64,000 bases of DNA from Terramyces sp. JEL0728 (Eukaryota; Chytridiomycota; Chytridiomycetes; Rhizophydiales; Terramycetaceae): positions 1 through 64,000 of the forward strand of contig JADIIU010000057.1 in the NCBI GenBank assembly GCA_027603945.1, in the 5' to 3' direction. How positions within the stretch are numbered: position 1 is the stretch's first letter; each line of letters starts with the position of its first letter. The position numbers and the translations under genes are program-made. Of the stretch, positions 11,046 through 20,778 are shown piece by piece. Under the pieces are notes generated by a model that ran no database searches, was not told the DNA's origin, and was given only the letters and a program-made list of their open reading frames with translations.

Positions 11046-11151
11046 TGTATTGGTTGTCGAGCTGAGACTGGGCCGACGTGCCTTTCTCCCTTGTTTCGGC
11101 CTAAGCCCTCAAAAATATATAAGACAACCATAGCGGAAAAACTGTATTCCA

Positions 11152-12375
11152 ATGATTGCCAGCCTGCCAAATTATCAAGGACCACATAAAGTAGGATTTG
11201 TAGATATTGAATCAAACCCGGAAGGCAGCTCTCCATTAAAGAAAGGAGTATTGTTCCGATTATATTACCCAACTTCAGCTAAATCAGCTCCAAAACAAAA
11301 CTGGTTGCCAGACGGATGGTTCTATTCCAAAGGATATGGAAATTTTCTCCATATTCCAACCTATTTAATTTCAACGTTCATCTATCCGTTCCTTGTTTAT
11401 ACAAAATTAGCAGCATTCAAGGAGACACCTCTGGAAACAGCAGAACTCCCACAGAAGCTGCCTGTAGTTATCTTCTCTCACGGATTGGCTGGCATGCGTA
11501 CCACTTATTCAAATATCTGTGGAAATTTAGCTTCAAGAGGATTTCTCGTTGCTGCCATTGAGCATGGTGACGGATCTGCTTGTACAACAGTTAGACATGC
11601 AAATGATTTGGAAATCCCATATCATCATCCGACTAAAGAAGAAGTTTTGGATGGCGAGACTGAAACCGAGTATGCTTTGCGTTTCCGAAAATCGCAATTG
11701 GCCCATCGCAAGAATGAAGTCTACACAGTGTTGGAGTTGTTGAAGCGAATCGATTCTGGTGAAAATAGTTTCATGTACTTTAAAGACGAAGGGAAAAAGA
11801 ACCAGACCTTCTTTAAGCAATTCGAACATCGATTTGATTTCAAGAACAAGGCACTAGTTGGGCATTCGTTTGGGGTACCTATAAGCTAACAGTAGGGGGC
11901 TGCTAGTATCCACGTTTTGGAAGCCAATGAAATCGACTTCAATTGTGCTGTAATTCTTGATCCATGGATGCACGCTGTAAACCCTGACGCTGAAATTCAA
12001 ATACCGCACTTGAACCTTCAAAGTCACGTAAGATTTAATTAATGATAGGTCTTTCACTGGAAATCAAATCTTGATGCTATCAAACGACTGATGGAAAAAC
12101 AAAAGACACATCCAGAATCAAAGTTTGGCTGTATAAAAGACACAAAGCACAACGACGCTTCCGATTTTGGACTATTGTATCCTAGATTAATGTCCATGGC
12201 GAAGCAGTGCGGAAGCAATCCTGTTGAATCACACAAAATCCAAGACTCGTTGATTTGCGGTTTCATTCAAAGGTATGTCCAAGTCCCCGTCAAAGTTCAA
12301 GATTTCAACTATGAAAGAGTGCTGTTTGGAGACTCTGCATATGATGAATTATACAATGTAATAAATTCAAAGTAA
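11152..12375 (+). CDS. platelet-activating-factor acetylhydrolase-like lipase
   Basis: Three exons with two 21-nt introns (11875-11895, 12028-12048), 393 aa. Alpha/beta-hydrolase of the PAF-AH/LDL-associated phospholipase A2 family, which removes short or oxidised acyl chains from phospholipids. Marks: oxyanion region PVVIFSHGLAGMRTTYSN, nucleophile elbow GHSFGG (the first intron falls between its two glycines), LDPWM with the probable acidic residue and KHNDASDFGLL near the catalytic His. No signal peptide, so likely intracellular. Follows the aminotransferase on the same strand by 106 nt. Confidence 0.85.
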
Positions 12376-13089
12376 TCTCGCCTACCTTGGTGTTCTGTCA
12401 AGAAATCTGTTCTCTTTGGTTGTTTCTTTTATGCAGATGAGATTTGATAATGCTTCACCAAACGCTTTGAAGCCCATTCTCTAGCTCCTTGTTCATACTG
12501 TTTGTGCCACAGCTGTTTAAATCGGTTCCATTATATAGACCTGGTTGTAAACATGCCATCCATTACACTTTGTGAATGCTTGACCAGTCTACCGCTTGTT
12601 GGCGGTTCCGCAATTGCTTTTGGATTGGGACCTCTGCGTTTTTGAACATTTCTTTATATTCGCAATGAAAAAAATTCAAATCAGCTCGAGGTTGTTCAAA
12701 TTTGCTGGATAATGGGGCTTCTCTGGTCAGACATGTATAATTATCTTGCTTTGTGTCTTTTTCCTCAGCAGTGGGTCACAGTAGTTTGTGACACCAAAGG
12801 GGGACGACAAAACTATAGAATGTGTTCAATAAAAAGTAGCAATAATACAAATGGGAGCCTGGCAATTACGGTAAATTGCAATCTGTATCCAAGTGCGGAG
12901 TGATTGAAAATTTACAGCTCATTTTTTCGTGTGTGTAAATTCCGAGTGTACAAACCCTGAAAAATATTGATTCTTTGGTCAAAGCTTCAAAGCTGCCCCA
13001 GCTCTGCTTTTGAAATAAAGCACAAAAGAACCGCTGCTTGGTTGAAAAAGCACTGGGCTTTAAATACAATAATTGACGACCGCCGTTTA
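12376..13089. other. intergenic, no gene seen
   Basis: Contains the terminator of the lipase gene and the promoter of HMG gene 4 (TTTAAATA near 13060). A GGCGGTT near 12601 recurs as CCGCCGTTT just before the ATG of HMG gene 4. No coding sequence recognised. Confidence 0.5.
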
Positions 13090-13575
13090 ATGACTAATTA
13101 CTCCAAGAAATACCGAAGCCTTAAGCCGCTAAACAGTTTCTTTCACTACAGAAAGATTAAACGATCAGAGATCGTTGACAAGTATGGGTTAAAGAAAAGT
13201 AACGAGATTAGCAAGATTGCTGCTGATATGTGGGCTAAAGAGCCAATCGCCGTGCGAAACTACTACAAGCAGCTGTCACTTCAAGAGCATACCAAATTCA
13301 AAGAGCAATATCCAGATTACGAGTGGCAACCGTGGAATAGGAAGAAGCCAAAAAAGGCGCCTGTTCTACCACCGTCTCCTGTAAGTAACTATGTAACCTC
13401 GCCATCAGTTGCACCAACTGTTATTACCATTGATTCCCAATCCGCGGAAAGTGACCCTGGTGACTTTTGTGACCCATTGTACGCACCAAAACTAAACGGC
13501 ATATCGCAAGATGTTTACGAGGCTGCTCTGCTGCCAAACGACCTTTACTGGCGCTACCCAACTCTTTCATACTAA
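13090..13575 (+). CDS. HMG-box protein 4
   Basis: Intronless, 161 aa; first of the second group of HMG genes and one of only two on the plus strand. Box (about residues 9-81): LKPLNSFFHYRKIKRSEIV, KSNEISKIAADMWAKEP, YPDYEWQPWNRKKPKK. Helix 2 departs from the family (IAADMW for KAAELW). After a Ser/Pro/Val linker comes SQDVYEAALL, the shared tail motif, and the protein ends soon after. The ATG at 13090 gives the paralogue-like N terminus. Confidence 0.85.
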   Translation: MTNYSKKYRSLKPLNSFFHYRKIKRSEIVDKYGLKKSNEISKIAADMWAKEPIAVRNYYKQLSLQEHTKFKEQYPDYEWQPWNRKKPKKAPVLPPSPVSNYVTSPSVAPTVITIDSQSAESDPGDFCDPLYAPKLNGISQDVYEAALLPNDLYWRYPTLSY

Positions 13576-13819
13576 TATCTTTACTATTCATATTATTAAT
13601 AAACCGTATACTCAAAAATTCCAGACTGCTCAAAAACTCTTCAGCTCGCGTTACAATATATCTGATGGCGATATATGGATAATCACTCTCAAACCCCTTT
13701 GTGTGGTATCCAGCAACTCGCTAACAGTCATAACATCGAGGCACGCAAAGTAGAATCAAGAATGTTTGAAAACGAATTTATTGATATATTCTATTACGTA
13801 CAAGTGTTATAAACTAATG

Positions 13820-14428
13820 TCATAGATCGCCAAACAATTCAAGTCCAAAATCATAATGATCAAAGGAACAGGTAGAGACTGGAGACCCACCACAGCTGGC
13901 TAACGTATCGCCAGTAATTGTAGGCGAGCTAAATACATTTGAATCCATGAATTCATTAAAGTTGATCTCGTCTGGAAGCTTGGCGGCTTCCAGCACATCA
14001 GGAGATACTTTATAGAATAATTTTGGAGTCATTATTGGTGTATATTGAAAAGCGTTCAAGGAAGTGGAGGATTTTGATAATCGTACAGGTGAATATTTTG
14101 GCGAAGTTGCGAGTGGTTCAGATAACCTTTTGCATTCTGATTTTAATAATACAGGCGATCGCGACGGAGATCTAGGCGATTTCGGGTTTCGCTTCCATGG
14201 CTGCCAGTCGTAATCTGGGTATTGCTCTTTGAATTTGTTGTGTTCTTCTAATGATAATTTGTGAAAGTGATCCCGTACTTCCTTTGATTCTTTTGCCCAC
14301 AGTTCAGCTGCCTTTTTACTGATTTCATGACTTTTAGTGATGTGATGGTTGCGAACAATCTCTTGCTTCTTTGACTTTCTGTAATGGAAGAAGCTATTTA
14401 GAGGTTTCTTTGGCTCTTGTCTGGTCAT
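13820..14428 (-). CDS. HMG-box protein 5
   Basis: Intronless, 202 aa. Box: KKPLNSFFHYRKSKKQEIV, TKSHEISKKAAELWAKES, YPDYDWQPWKRNPKSPRSP. The linker is rich in SP dipeptides, candidate proline-directed phosphorylation sites. The tail carries SPDVLEAAKLPDEINFNEF and LASCGGSPVSTCSF, both closely matched by HMG protein 6, so 5 and 6 look like the youngest duplicate pair, in head-to-head orientation. Convergent with HMG gene 4. Confidence 0.86.
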   Translation of the reverse strand: MTRQEPKKPLNSFFHYRKSKKQEIVRNHHITKSHEISKKAAELWAKESKEVRDHFHKLSLEEHNKFKEQYPDYDWQPWKRNPKSPRSPSRSPVLLKSECKRLSEPLATSPKYSPVRLSKSSTSLNAFQYTPIMTPKLFYKVSPDVLEAAKLPDEINFNEFMDSNVFSSPTITGDTLASCGGSPVSTCSFDHYDFGLELFGDL

Positions 14429-14472
14429 ATACTTTACACTGAATTTGTGTGAGTTGAAACGGCGGTTGAACC

Positions 14473-14479
14473 ATTTATA
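14473..14479 (-). promoter_or_regulatory. TATA box of HMG gene 5
   Basis: TATAAAT on the minus strand, 44 nt before the ATG at 14428; CCGCCGTTT lies between the two, as it does before HMG gene 4. Confidence 0.5.
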
Positions 14480-15890
14480 CTCGAGAAGCCTTGGTGGATA
14501 TGCTAGCTGGCTGTAGTGTCTTTGAAAAAATTGGCCATAATTCAATTTCCGAGTTTCAAAGGTCGGGGGCGAGGGGAGGATATGGCGGTGAGAATGAAAA
14601 GCGTTCTTTCAATTAAAACACATGGGATTAGATCGGAAAGCAATTCTAAAGACATCTCTGCATGGCTATCAGCGTCGAAAACCCTGCTCTCAGGTAATAA
14701 CAAAGACGTTTCTCTTTGGAGTGGAATTCATGGAATCATGTTACACAAAGGATATACGCAGTTTGATTCTTAATGTCGTGAGTCAATCATGCCGCAGGAT
14801 CTTTAATCGTCTACTTTTCAATATTGGACATGCCAGCATTACAGATATGTCACTTGAAATATCAAGCACATAATCAACAGTAATTCCAGTCAACAGTTTT
14901 GCAAGCTGCTATTCAGGTGGACTAACTATTGAATTCCTGCTGGACGATACCTGCGGTTGTTGCAATCAATAATTATAAACTATAGTCTGCAAAGCAAAGC
15001 AAACTTAAGTGTAAGTTCAAGTGCGCATCCAATATCCGCTATATATTCAACGATAATTGTCCCAGACACGTTGAATTGTATCTAAGCTGAATATCCAGCA
15101 GTAAAGTAACAAGAATTATATTTCACAATCCATATTTTGTAATGCATGATTAATATTCGCTGGTAATCCATCAATTGTCCAGATCCAATTCCGCAATTAC
15201 ATCCAGTTGGAGACATGAAAGAACAAAAAGCGTGTAGGCAGGGCAGTCTGCTTATATACCCCCTACACAGCCAGTTGAAACTGTCAGATTCTTTGTAAAG
15301 TGTTTGGGAATCTTGATTGCTGGTCACGCGTTTTGGCTGTGTTCTTTGGAAAAACCACCTTTCCTATTAGCAATCATAGTATGGCTATGCAGCAGTATTT
15401 AATCGCAATTCATCAAGGTAAACGCTTTGCATTAGGTTGCATTATGTTGTGAGTATGACATCAGTTGGAATAAAGTCAGGAACAGAACCAGACTGGTGCT
15501 TGGGCTAGAAACAATATATTCTTGAAATAATTAAAAGTTTCAACCAATTGAAGCCGTCTACTTTTTTCAATATCGCAGGAGTCTGACTCGAATTTTCTTG
15601 AGCAGTAACAGGTGTTTGAGTAAGATTTTTAACAAGATTCAGGGTGTTTGAAGGGAATCTGACTAAGCACAAGTTCATAATTTGTGAATAGTTGGATGAC
15701 TCAGTTTTGGCTGCAATCAAAAAAGTCTTTTATACAAGTGGTACTATATTCGGCTGCACTGGACTGCTTTTTCCTTGGTGACGTTGGTAAGCCGCAGGCG
15801 GAGAATCCAAACCCTCCAGAGATCCCCGAATATAGCTAAATTTCAAAAGAGGTACATAGCCAGCAAAAGGACAACACCTGTGTACCATGG

Positions 15891-15898
15891 TATAAATG
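15891..15898 (+). promoter_or_regulatory. TATA box of HMG gene 6
   Basis: TATAAATG, 28 nt before the ATG at 15927. Confidence 0.6.
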
Positions 15899-15926
15899 GA
15901 CCACGTCAAATATCGGGAATATCAAT

Positions 15927-16529
15927 ATGATCACCTCAGAAGTAAAGAAACCTCTAAACAGCTTCTTTCACTATAGAAGAGCAAAGAAACAAGAAATCAT
16001 TGAAAAATACCAAATTACAAAGAGCCATGAAATTAGTAGAAAGGCAGCTGAATTGTGGGCGAATGAAAGCAAGCAAGTCAAGGATTATTTCCAGCAGCTA
16101 TCTTTGGCTGAACACAACAAGTTCAAGGAATTATATCCAGATTACGATTGGCAACCTTGGAAAAAAGAGTTTAAAGTAAAATCACCAAGGTTATCTCAAT
16201 CACCACGATTACCACTTGTAAAATCCCCAGGTAAGCGCAGGTCAGCACCTCTTGTTACTTCACCACCAGCACCGGCTCTAAGAATATCAAGATCATCAGA
16301 GTCGCTCCATGTATTCGACTACCCATACTCTGTGTCTCCTGACGTTTACGAAGCAGCAAAATTGGAATCTGACATCAACTTTTTCGAATTCGCAGATCCA
16401 ACCATTTTTGATTCCCCATGTATCGCTGATGAACTGCTTGCCAGCTGTAGTGGATCTCCTATCTCTACTACTTCTTTCTCTTTTGCATTCGAGCAAGAGC
16501 TCTTTACCACTATTGAACATTCAATGTAA
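15927..16529 (+). CDS. HMG-box protein 6
   Basis: Intronless, 200 aa. Box: KKPLNSFFHYRRAKKQEII, TKSHEISRKAAELWANES, YPDYDWQPWKKEFK. The linker has repeated SP/SPR units (SPRLSQSPRLPLVKSPGK). Tail: SPDVYEAAKLESDINFFEF, then LASCSGSPISTTSF, mirroring HMG protein 5 over its whole length. The acidic and aromatic tail segment could recruit the transcription machinery (inference). Confidence 0.86.
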   Translation: MITSEVKKPLNSFFHYRRAKKQEIIEKYQITKSHEISRKAAELWANESKQVKDYFQQLSLAEHNKFKELYPDYDWQPWKKEFKVKSPRLSQSPRLPLVKSPGKRRSAPLVTSPPAPALRISRSSESLHVFDYPYSVSPDVYEAAKLESDINFFEFADPTIFDSPCIADELLASCSGSPISTTSFSFAFEQELFTTIEHSM

Positions 16530-16730
16530 TATAATACTGTATGTAATAGAAATATTATCCTGGTGCTTTATCTTTTATTCTAATATGGGATTTACTAGAG
16601 AAAAGTTCATCTTTAACTGGTTAGCGAAAGAATGCAAAGACCAATTATCTTTGAATACACAAACTTGCAGCCAAGATGGTATGTTCAAGACAATCATTTT
16701 AAATACATAAAAAACAATTTGGGTTGGAAT

Positions 16731-17192
16731 TTAGACTAGAGAACGTGCGCTGCCACCATTCATATCAGCATCTAATCGGGTAGCTTCGAACACATCAGCA
16801 GAAACGTAACCAATATACTGGCTAAAGTATATTTGATAAATACTACCGTACGCGACTTTGGAAGGTAGGATCAACCTATTCTTTTGAATTGGGCTCTTCC
16901 AAGATTTCACCTTGGAAGATAATTTTTTAAATCTGGCATGCGTTTCAATCGACATTTCCCTGTATTTTTCCTTTACATCTCTAGGTTCTCTTCCCCACAA
17001 TTCAGCTGCCTTTTTAGATATTTCATGGCTCTTGTGAATTTTATACTCTTTTGCAATCTCGTCTCTTTTGGCTTTAATGTACAAAAAGAAGCTGTTGAGG
17101 GGTTTTTGGATATTTCTTGAACTGCGGTCTGACGAGTCTTTCGAGAATGTAAAACATTGCGAATGGTACTTTGGTAGCGTTTGGATTGTCAT
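16731..17192 (-). CDS. HMG-box protein 7, atypical
   Basis: Intronless, 153 aa. A 29-residue N-terminal extension precedes QKPLNSFFLYIKAKRDEIA and KSHEISKKAAELWGREP. The usual end of the box, P-D-[FY]-[DE]-W-Q-P-W, is absent and replaced by KLSSKVKSWKSP, and Arg of the FLYRK motif is Ile. The tail motif SADVFEATRL is retained. It may be a diverged member with altered DNA contact or a decaying gene; the frame is intact. The ATG at 17192 follows a TATA box by 23 nt. Confidence 0.75.
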   Translation of the reverse strand: MTIQTLPKYHSQCFTFSKDSSDRSSRNIQKPLNSFFLYIKAKRDEIAKEYKIHKSHEISKKAAELWGREPRDVKEKYREMSIETHARFKKLSSKVKSWKSPIQKNRLILPSKVAYGSIYQIYFSQYIGYVSADVFEATRLDADMNGGSARSLV

Positions 17193-17215
17193 TGAGGTGC
17201 TCACACAAGCGGTGG

Positions 17216-17223
17216 TTTATATA
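17216..17223 (-). promoter_or_regulatory. TATA box of HMG gene 7
   Basis: TATATAAA on the minus strand, 23 nt before the ATG at 17192. Confidence 0.55.
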
Positions 17224-17865
17224 GTAGAATCGTTTTAGTCTTATTTCGGGATTCCTTTAATGGCGTTTTAATTATTATAATTCAGCCCCCTGTCATTGAT
17301 GCTTTACACTTAATTCGTGGAAAAAATATTGTGTGAATCCCTTCAAAAACTGTGCTAATTATGGGACAACAATTTAAGGATTGAACATTGGTAATGCCAA
17401 ATTTAATTTTGTTGGATGCCTGTTAATACACCCGGGGCTATTTTATATGCAGTAATCCTAGTTGGTATTCAAATTCTAACAGACCCGATATTCGAGAACA
17501 AGTGGGTTCGTTTTAGTATTGCCAGTGAGCCAAGGATCTTTGCAGAATAGATTCCCTTTATTTTGACGAGTAATCAATACCCATATTTGGATGCACCAGT
17601 CCATCTTGTGATAAGCTTGAAGCCCACCATGCATATTATTGCTTTTAAAATTCTGACACGGACGGGACCAGGTGGATTATTCCAAGTTTATTCAAAAAAT
17701 GGTCTACCAAGTATTCCGATTTAAATTTGCCAGGAATACCATATTTTTAAAATAAAAAGCATTTGCGGCCAGTCCCACAATGGCTAGTCGGTACCCTTAG
17801 CCACCAAAACACAAAGATTGGTGAAAAGCCAATGCGGAATAGATAGAAAATTATAGTATAATTTA
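17224..17865. other. intergenic, no gene seen
   Basis: AT-rich spacer between HMG genes 7 and 8; no frame or spliced model recognised on either strand. Confidence 0.5.
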
Positions 17866-18348
17866 TTAAAATGACAGTACTATATCATCAGCTGACGATG
17901 GTGATAGCATTGGTTCAAAATCATCTTCCAGAGCATAATTTAGTTTGTCAGTTGTTAATTTCCACTGCTCACTATCCAGTAGTGCTGCTTCAAATACATC
18001 TAATGACACTCCTAGTGGAACAATAGAGCCGGGTTTTAGAATAGGTGAAATAATTGGAGAGATTGGAAGGATTCTTGACGGTTTGTTATACTTGCTCTTC
18101 CTGCTTTTCTCGACCCAAGGCTGCCAGTCATAATCAGGATGTAACTCTTTGAACTTGTCATGTTCATGAAGTGATATCTGTTGAAAATAGTCTCGGACTT
18201 TAGCTTTTTCTTTAGCCCAAAGTTCTGCTGCCTTTCTACTGATTTCATGGCTCTTTTTTATCTTGTATTTTTGTACGATTTCTTCCTTTTTCGATTTCCG
18301 GTAGAGGAAAAACGAATTTAGAGGTTTCTGCAGGATCTTCTTGGCCAT
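17866..18348 (-). CDS. HMG-box protein 8
   Basis: Intronless, 160 aa. Box: QKPLNSFFLYRKSKKEEIV, KSHEISRKAAELWAKEK, HPDYDWQPWVEKSRKSK, ending in a basic stretch. Short linker, then SLDVFEAALLDSEQW and an acidic tail with DDFEPMLSP. Stop TAA overlaps AATAAA. Start at 18348 chosen by paralogue alignment; the frame is open 41 codons further upstream. Confidence 0.85.
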   Translation of the reverse strand: MAKKILQKPLNSFFLYRKSKKEEIVQKYKIKKSHEISRKAAELWAKEKAKVRDYFQQISLHEHDKFKELHPDYDWQPWVEKSRKSKYNKPSRILPISPIISPILKPGSIVPLGVSLDVFEAALLDSEQWKLTTDKLNYALEDDFEPMLSPSSADDIVLSF

Positions 18349-18725
18349 TGATCTGTGAACAGATTTGTACAGGTTCCAGTTTTTATACTTTTGCGGTTGG
18401 GTATCGTGCTTGGCCGTTCTAGATTGATTCCTCAGGCTGAGCTGGTTTCCGAATAAGCAGTGCACCGCCATCCCTTCAACTCTTTTGTGTTTCCTTTTTT
18501 AATAGTTGAATGCGCGGTACCAGAATGTTTGTGTTTCAGCTTTATTTTGTGATCTGGAACCGCTACATTGTATTCAGTAGCTGGTACGGTCTATATTCTA
18601 CTTTCAAAGTTATTTCAATGGTTACATACCATCAGGCATTATCGAGCTTCTACATTGGGTACGGCATTGATAGAGTTGGAAGAAAATTTCGTAGTAATAT
18701 TTATTATATACAATAGAAAAAGTTG
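18349..18725. other. intergenic, no further gene seen
   Basis: Promoter of HMG gene 8 and terminator of HMG gene 9; nothing else recognised. Confidence 0.5.
18382..18388 (-). promoter_or_regulatory. TATA box of HMG gene 8
   Basis: TATAAAA on the minus strand, 33 nt before the ATG at 18348. Confidence 0.5.
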
Positions 18726-19421
18726 CTAAAACTGCCAATTCTGAAACATATCTGGAATTGAACTACTGGACATTGGCGAGCTATTAGCTTCATATCCAAT
18801 CAACGGCGAAAAAGAGAAACTGGAGACTTCAAAGAGTCGATTTCCATCATAGTCAGCCCAAGGAGAATCAGGATTGACAATTTGGTTTGTATCAAATTGA
18901 TGTTCCAATTTTGTTGCTTCATATACATCCTCGGATATGATTGGAAATAGAGTTGGAGTAAGGATTGTCCTAGTGTTTGTGGGACTCGTCCCTGTTGAAC
19001 GATGGTATGTCACACGAGTGGTCGTAAAGTCATCTAGAATAGACTTGATATCCAGTTTTGTAGGTGATCCTTTTCTGTTTGGAGATTCTTTCTGGTCCTG
19101 GTTTACTTTCTGGTCATGGTTTACTTTCTGGTCCTGGTTTACTTTCTGCAAAAGTCTGTTGGATTTGACTGAAGGTTTACCTCTAGATTTCCATGGTTGC
19201 CAATCGAAATCTGGGTACCGTTTTTTAAACCTTTCATGTTCTTGGAGCGACAGCTGTTGGTAATACTCTTTGACGTGCGGTGGTTCTTTCGCCCACAGTT
19301 CGCCGATCTTCTTGTTAAGCTCATGACTCTTTTTGATATTGAATTTCTCCATTATTTCTTGTCGTTTGATTTTCCTGTACTGAAAGAAGCTGTTGTATGG
19401 TTTCTTTAGCTGGTTGGACAT
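18726..19421 (-). CDS. HMG-box protein 9
   Basis: Intronless, 231 aa, the longest of the family. Box: KKPYNSFFQYRKIKRQEIM, KSHELNKKIGELWAKEP, YPDFDWQPWKSRGKPS. The linker holds three 6-residue units of the type QKVN[QH]D encoded by an 18-bp tandem repeat. Tail: SEDVYEATKLEHQFD, then a long Ser/Phe-rich end. Box departures (KPY, KKIGELW) group it loosely with protein 2. Last gene of the array. Confidence 0.85.
   Translation of the reverse strand: MSNQLKKPYNSFFQYRKIKRQEIMEKFNIKKSHELNKKIGELWAKEPPHVKEYYQQLSLQEHERFKKRYPDFDWQPWKSRGKPSVKSNRLLQKVNQDQKVNHDQKVNQDQKESPNRKGSPTKLDIKSILDDFTTTRVTYHRSTGTSPTNTRTILTPTLFPIISEDVYEATKLEHQFDTNQIVNPDSPWADYDGNRLFEVSSFSFSPLIGYEANSSPMSSSSIPDMFQNWQF
19089..19142. repeat. 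18-bp tandem repeat, three copies, inside HMG gene 9
   Basis: Unit TTTCTGGTCCTGGTTTAC on the plus strand; the middle copy differs by one base. In frame it encodes the hydrophilic 6-residue repeat of the linker, so copy number can vary without frameshift. Confidence 0.85.
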
Positions 19422-19446
19422 GGTGACATGGCAGTGGGCGAATTGC

Positions 19447-19453
19447 ATTTATA
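19447..19453 (-). promoter_or_regulatory. TATA box of HMG gene 9
   Basis: TATAAAT on the minus strand, 25 nt before the ATG at 19421. Confidence 0.55.
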
Positions 19454-19633
19454 CTGGTCGCAAACAAATGGCTGTAGCGCTTTTGACAATTATACTTCTA
19501 TACCTGGATATGGCTGGCAAATTTCAAGGGTATTTCCGTGCGTGCTGGCTGTATTAGGGTAGTATCTTTCACAATGCTATATGGCGTGGCAATGCCGCTA
19601 TTAATTCAAAGAAACCCACTTGTATAGATTACG

Positions 19634-20219
19634 ATGGATTCATATGGACTATGTGATTATGCAGCTCAATCATTTTTTCGGTGGATTTTCTATGATGGAA
19701 TTTTCAGTCCTAAAACTACAACTATAGAGAATTCGGAGTTGATCTTTGAATCAATCTCCCCCCACCTTGAGGTCCTGCACGAGATAAATCAAGAATTGGA
19801 TTTCTCTCATAAGCCCACTAATGGCTATCATCACTGGGTGCAATAGGATTCTTATATTGAGAGTCGTTTCCAGAGGCAATCAAACTCAAATGTCCAGCAA
19901 ATGAAAAAAACTTTTGAAATTGAAATGCCAGACCTGGAAAAAGAAATACAGAAACAAAGGGAAAAGATTGATGCGAGGTATATAAACCTAACACAGATTT
20001 GGCCCAGGTTCCTTTGATAAACAAATGAAGAGAATAAAACCACACAGGTGTGCAAACTATTTAGACGACGCAATATACGGAGTCCAACACAAATTCGATT
20101 TCAGTGCAATACCACTATTATTTCAATGCATGGCAGCGGAAAAAGGCAAAGAACCTGCAAGGAAATATCCAGAGAGTGTTCCTTTCTCACATTTTGATGA
20201 ACTGAAAAAGTCTAATTGA
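19634..20219 (+). CDS. unknown 180-aa protein
   Basis: Not recognised. Joining a 24-nt intron (GTGCAA...TTGAG, about 19838-19861, which removes an in-frame TAG) and a 19-nt intron (about 19978-19996) yields one 180-aa frame. It contains a charged helical segment (PDLEKEIQKQREKIDAR) followed by RCANYLDDAIYG and a C-terminal KYPESVPFSHFDEL. No signal peptide or membrane segment. If the first intron is wrong, a shorter protein could start at the ATG at 19901. The stop lies 15 nt from the stop of the convergent next gene. Confidence 0.5.
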
Positions 20220-20234
20220 AAATAGAATTATTAA

Positions 20235-20627
20235 TTACATTCCAAAGTTTGCTAATAAACGGCGAGTTTTTTCTTCAGCTGCTCGGAGCGATTCTTGTAA
20301 TTTCAACAAATCCTCTTTTGATAGCGATTCCAGCTCCTGTTCTTCGTCAGATTCCTGGCCTGCATCTGTAGGCAGTAAAATTGCCAAGTCAACTCCCTGG
20401 TCTTGCTGGATAGTTATTCTTCTGCTCTGTCTAGTGTGTTTTTTGTTGAAAGTTTCGACTGAACCAGAATAGTTTTCGATAAAATCCTTGATCGTGAGCG
20501 AAAGAACATCCTGCGGAAAATGTTCTTTGATATTCCTCTTGTAATCTTGCTTGATTTTGGATTTGATTTCGTTTTTTAACAGTTCAAGCTGAAACCTGCG
20601 ATCTCTGATTTCAGATTCAATTTCCAT
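20235..20627 (-). CDS. small coiled-coil protein, borealin/Nbl1-like
   Basis: Intronless, 130 aa. A charged helix of about 40 residues is followed by FPQDVLSLTIKDFIENYSG, then a basic patch and a C-terminal helix rich in Glu/Leu. The pattern 'P-x2-[VL]-x2-[LM]-T-[ILV]-x-[DE]-F-x-E-x-Y' resembles the borealin N-terminal region that joins survivin and INCENP in the chromosomal passenger complex. The likeness is short, so a generic coiled-coil protein is possible. Confidence 0.4.
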   Translation of the reverse strand: MEIESEIRDRRFQLELLKNEIKSKIKQDYKRNIKEHFPQDVLSLTIKDFIENYSGSVETFNKKHTRQSRRITIQQDQGVDLAILLPTDAGQESDEEQELESLSKEDLLKLQESLRAAEEKTRRLLANFGM

Positions 20628-20778
20628 GTTTTTAAAATATTGGAGATTAAATCGGATAGTCAGATTAAACCAATTTCACTTTGCTTTGCAGCGATGTTGC
20701 TGGAATAGATTCTTTACGTTTCTGAATTATATTCTACATAGCTAATAATGCTGATAACACTATTTGGCTAGCAGAGTA

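Larger units (their letters stand above)
14429..15926. other. 1.5-kb divergent spacer, no gene recognised
   Basis: Spacer between the head-to-head HMG genes 5 and 6. Small frames on the minus strand (15082-15327 and 15505-15720) share a weak FNWL-containing stretch but neither resembles a known protein. No HMG remnant or tRNA seen. May be a shared regulatory region. Confidence 0.45.

Noticed and set aside
15082..15720. Two small minus-strand frames with a similar FNWL stretch
   Set aside because: The likeness covers only a few residues and neither has gene signals; could be chance.
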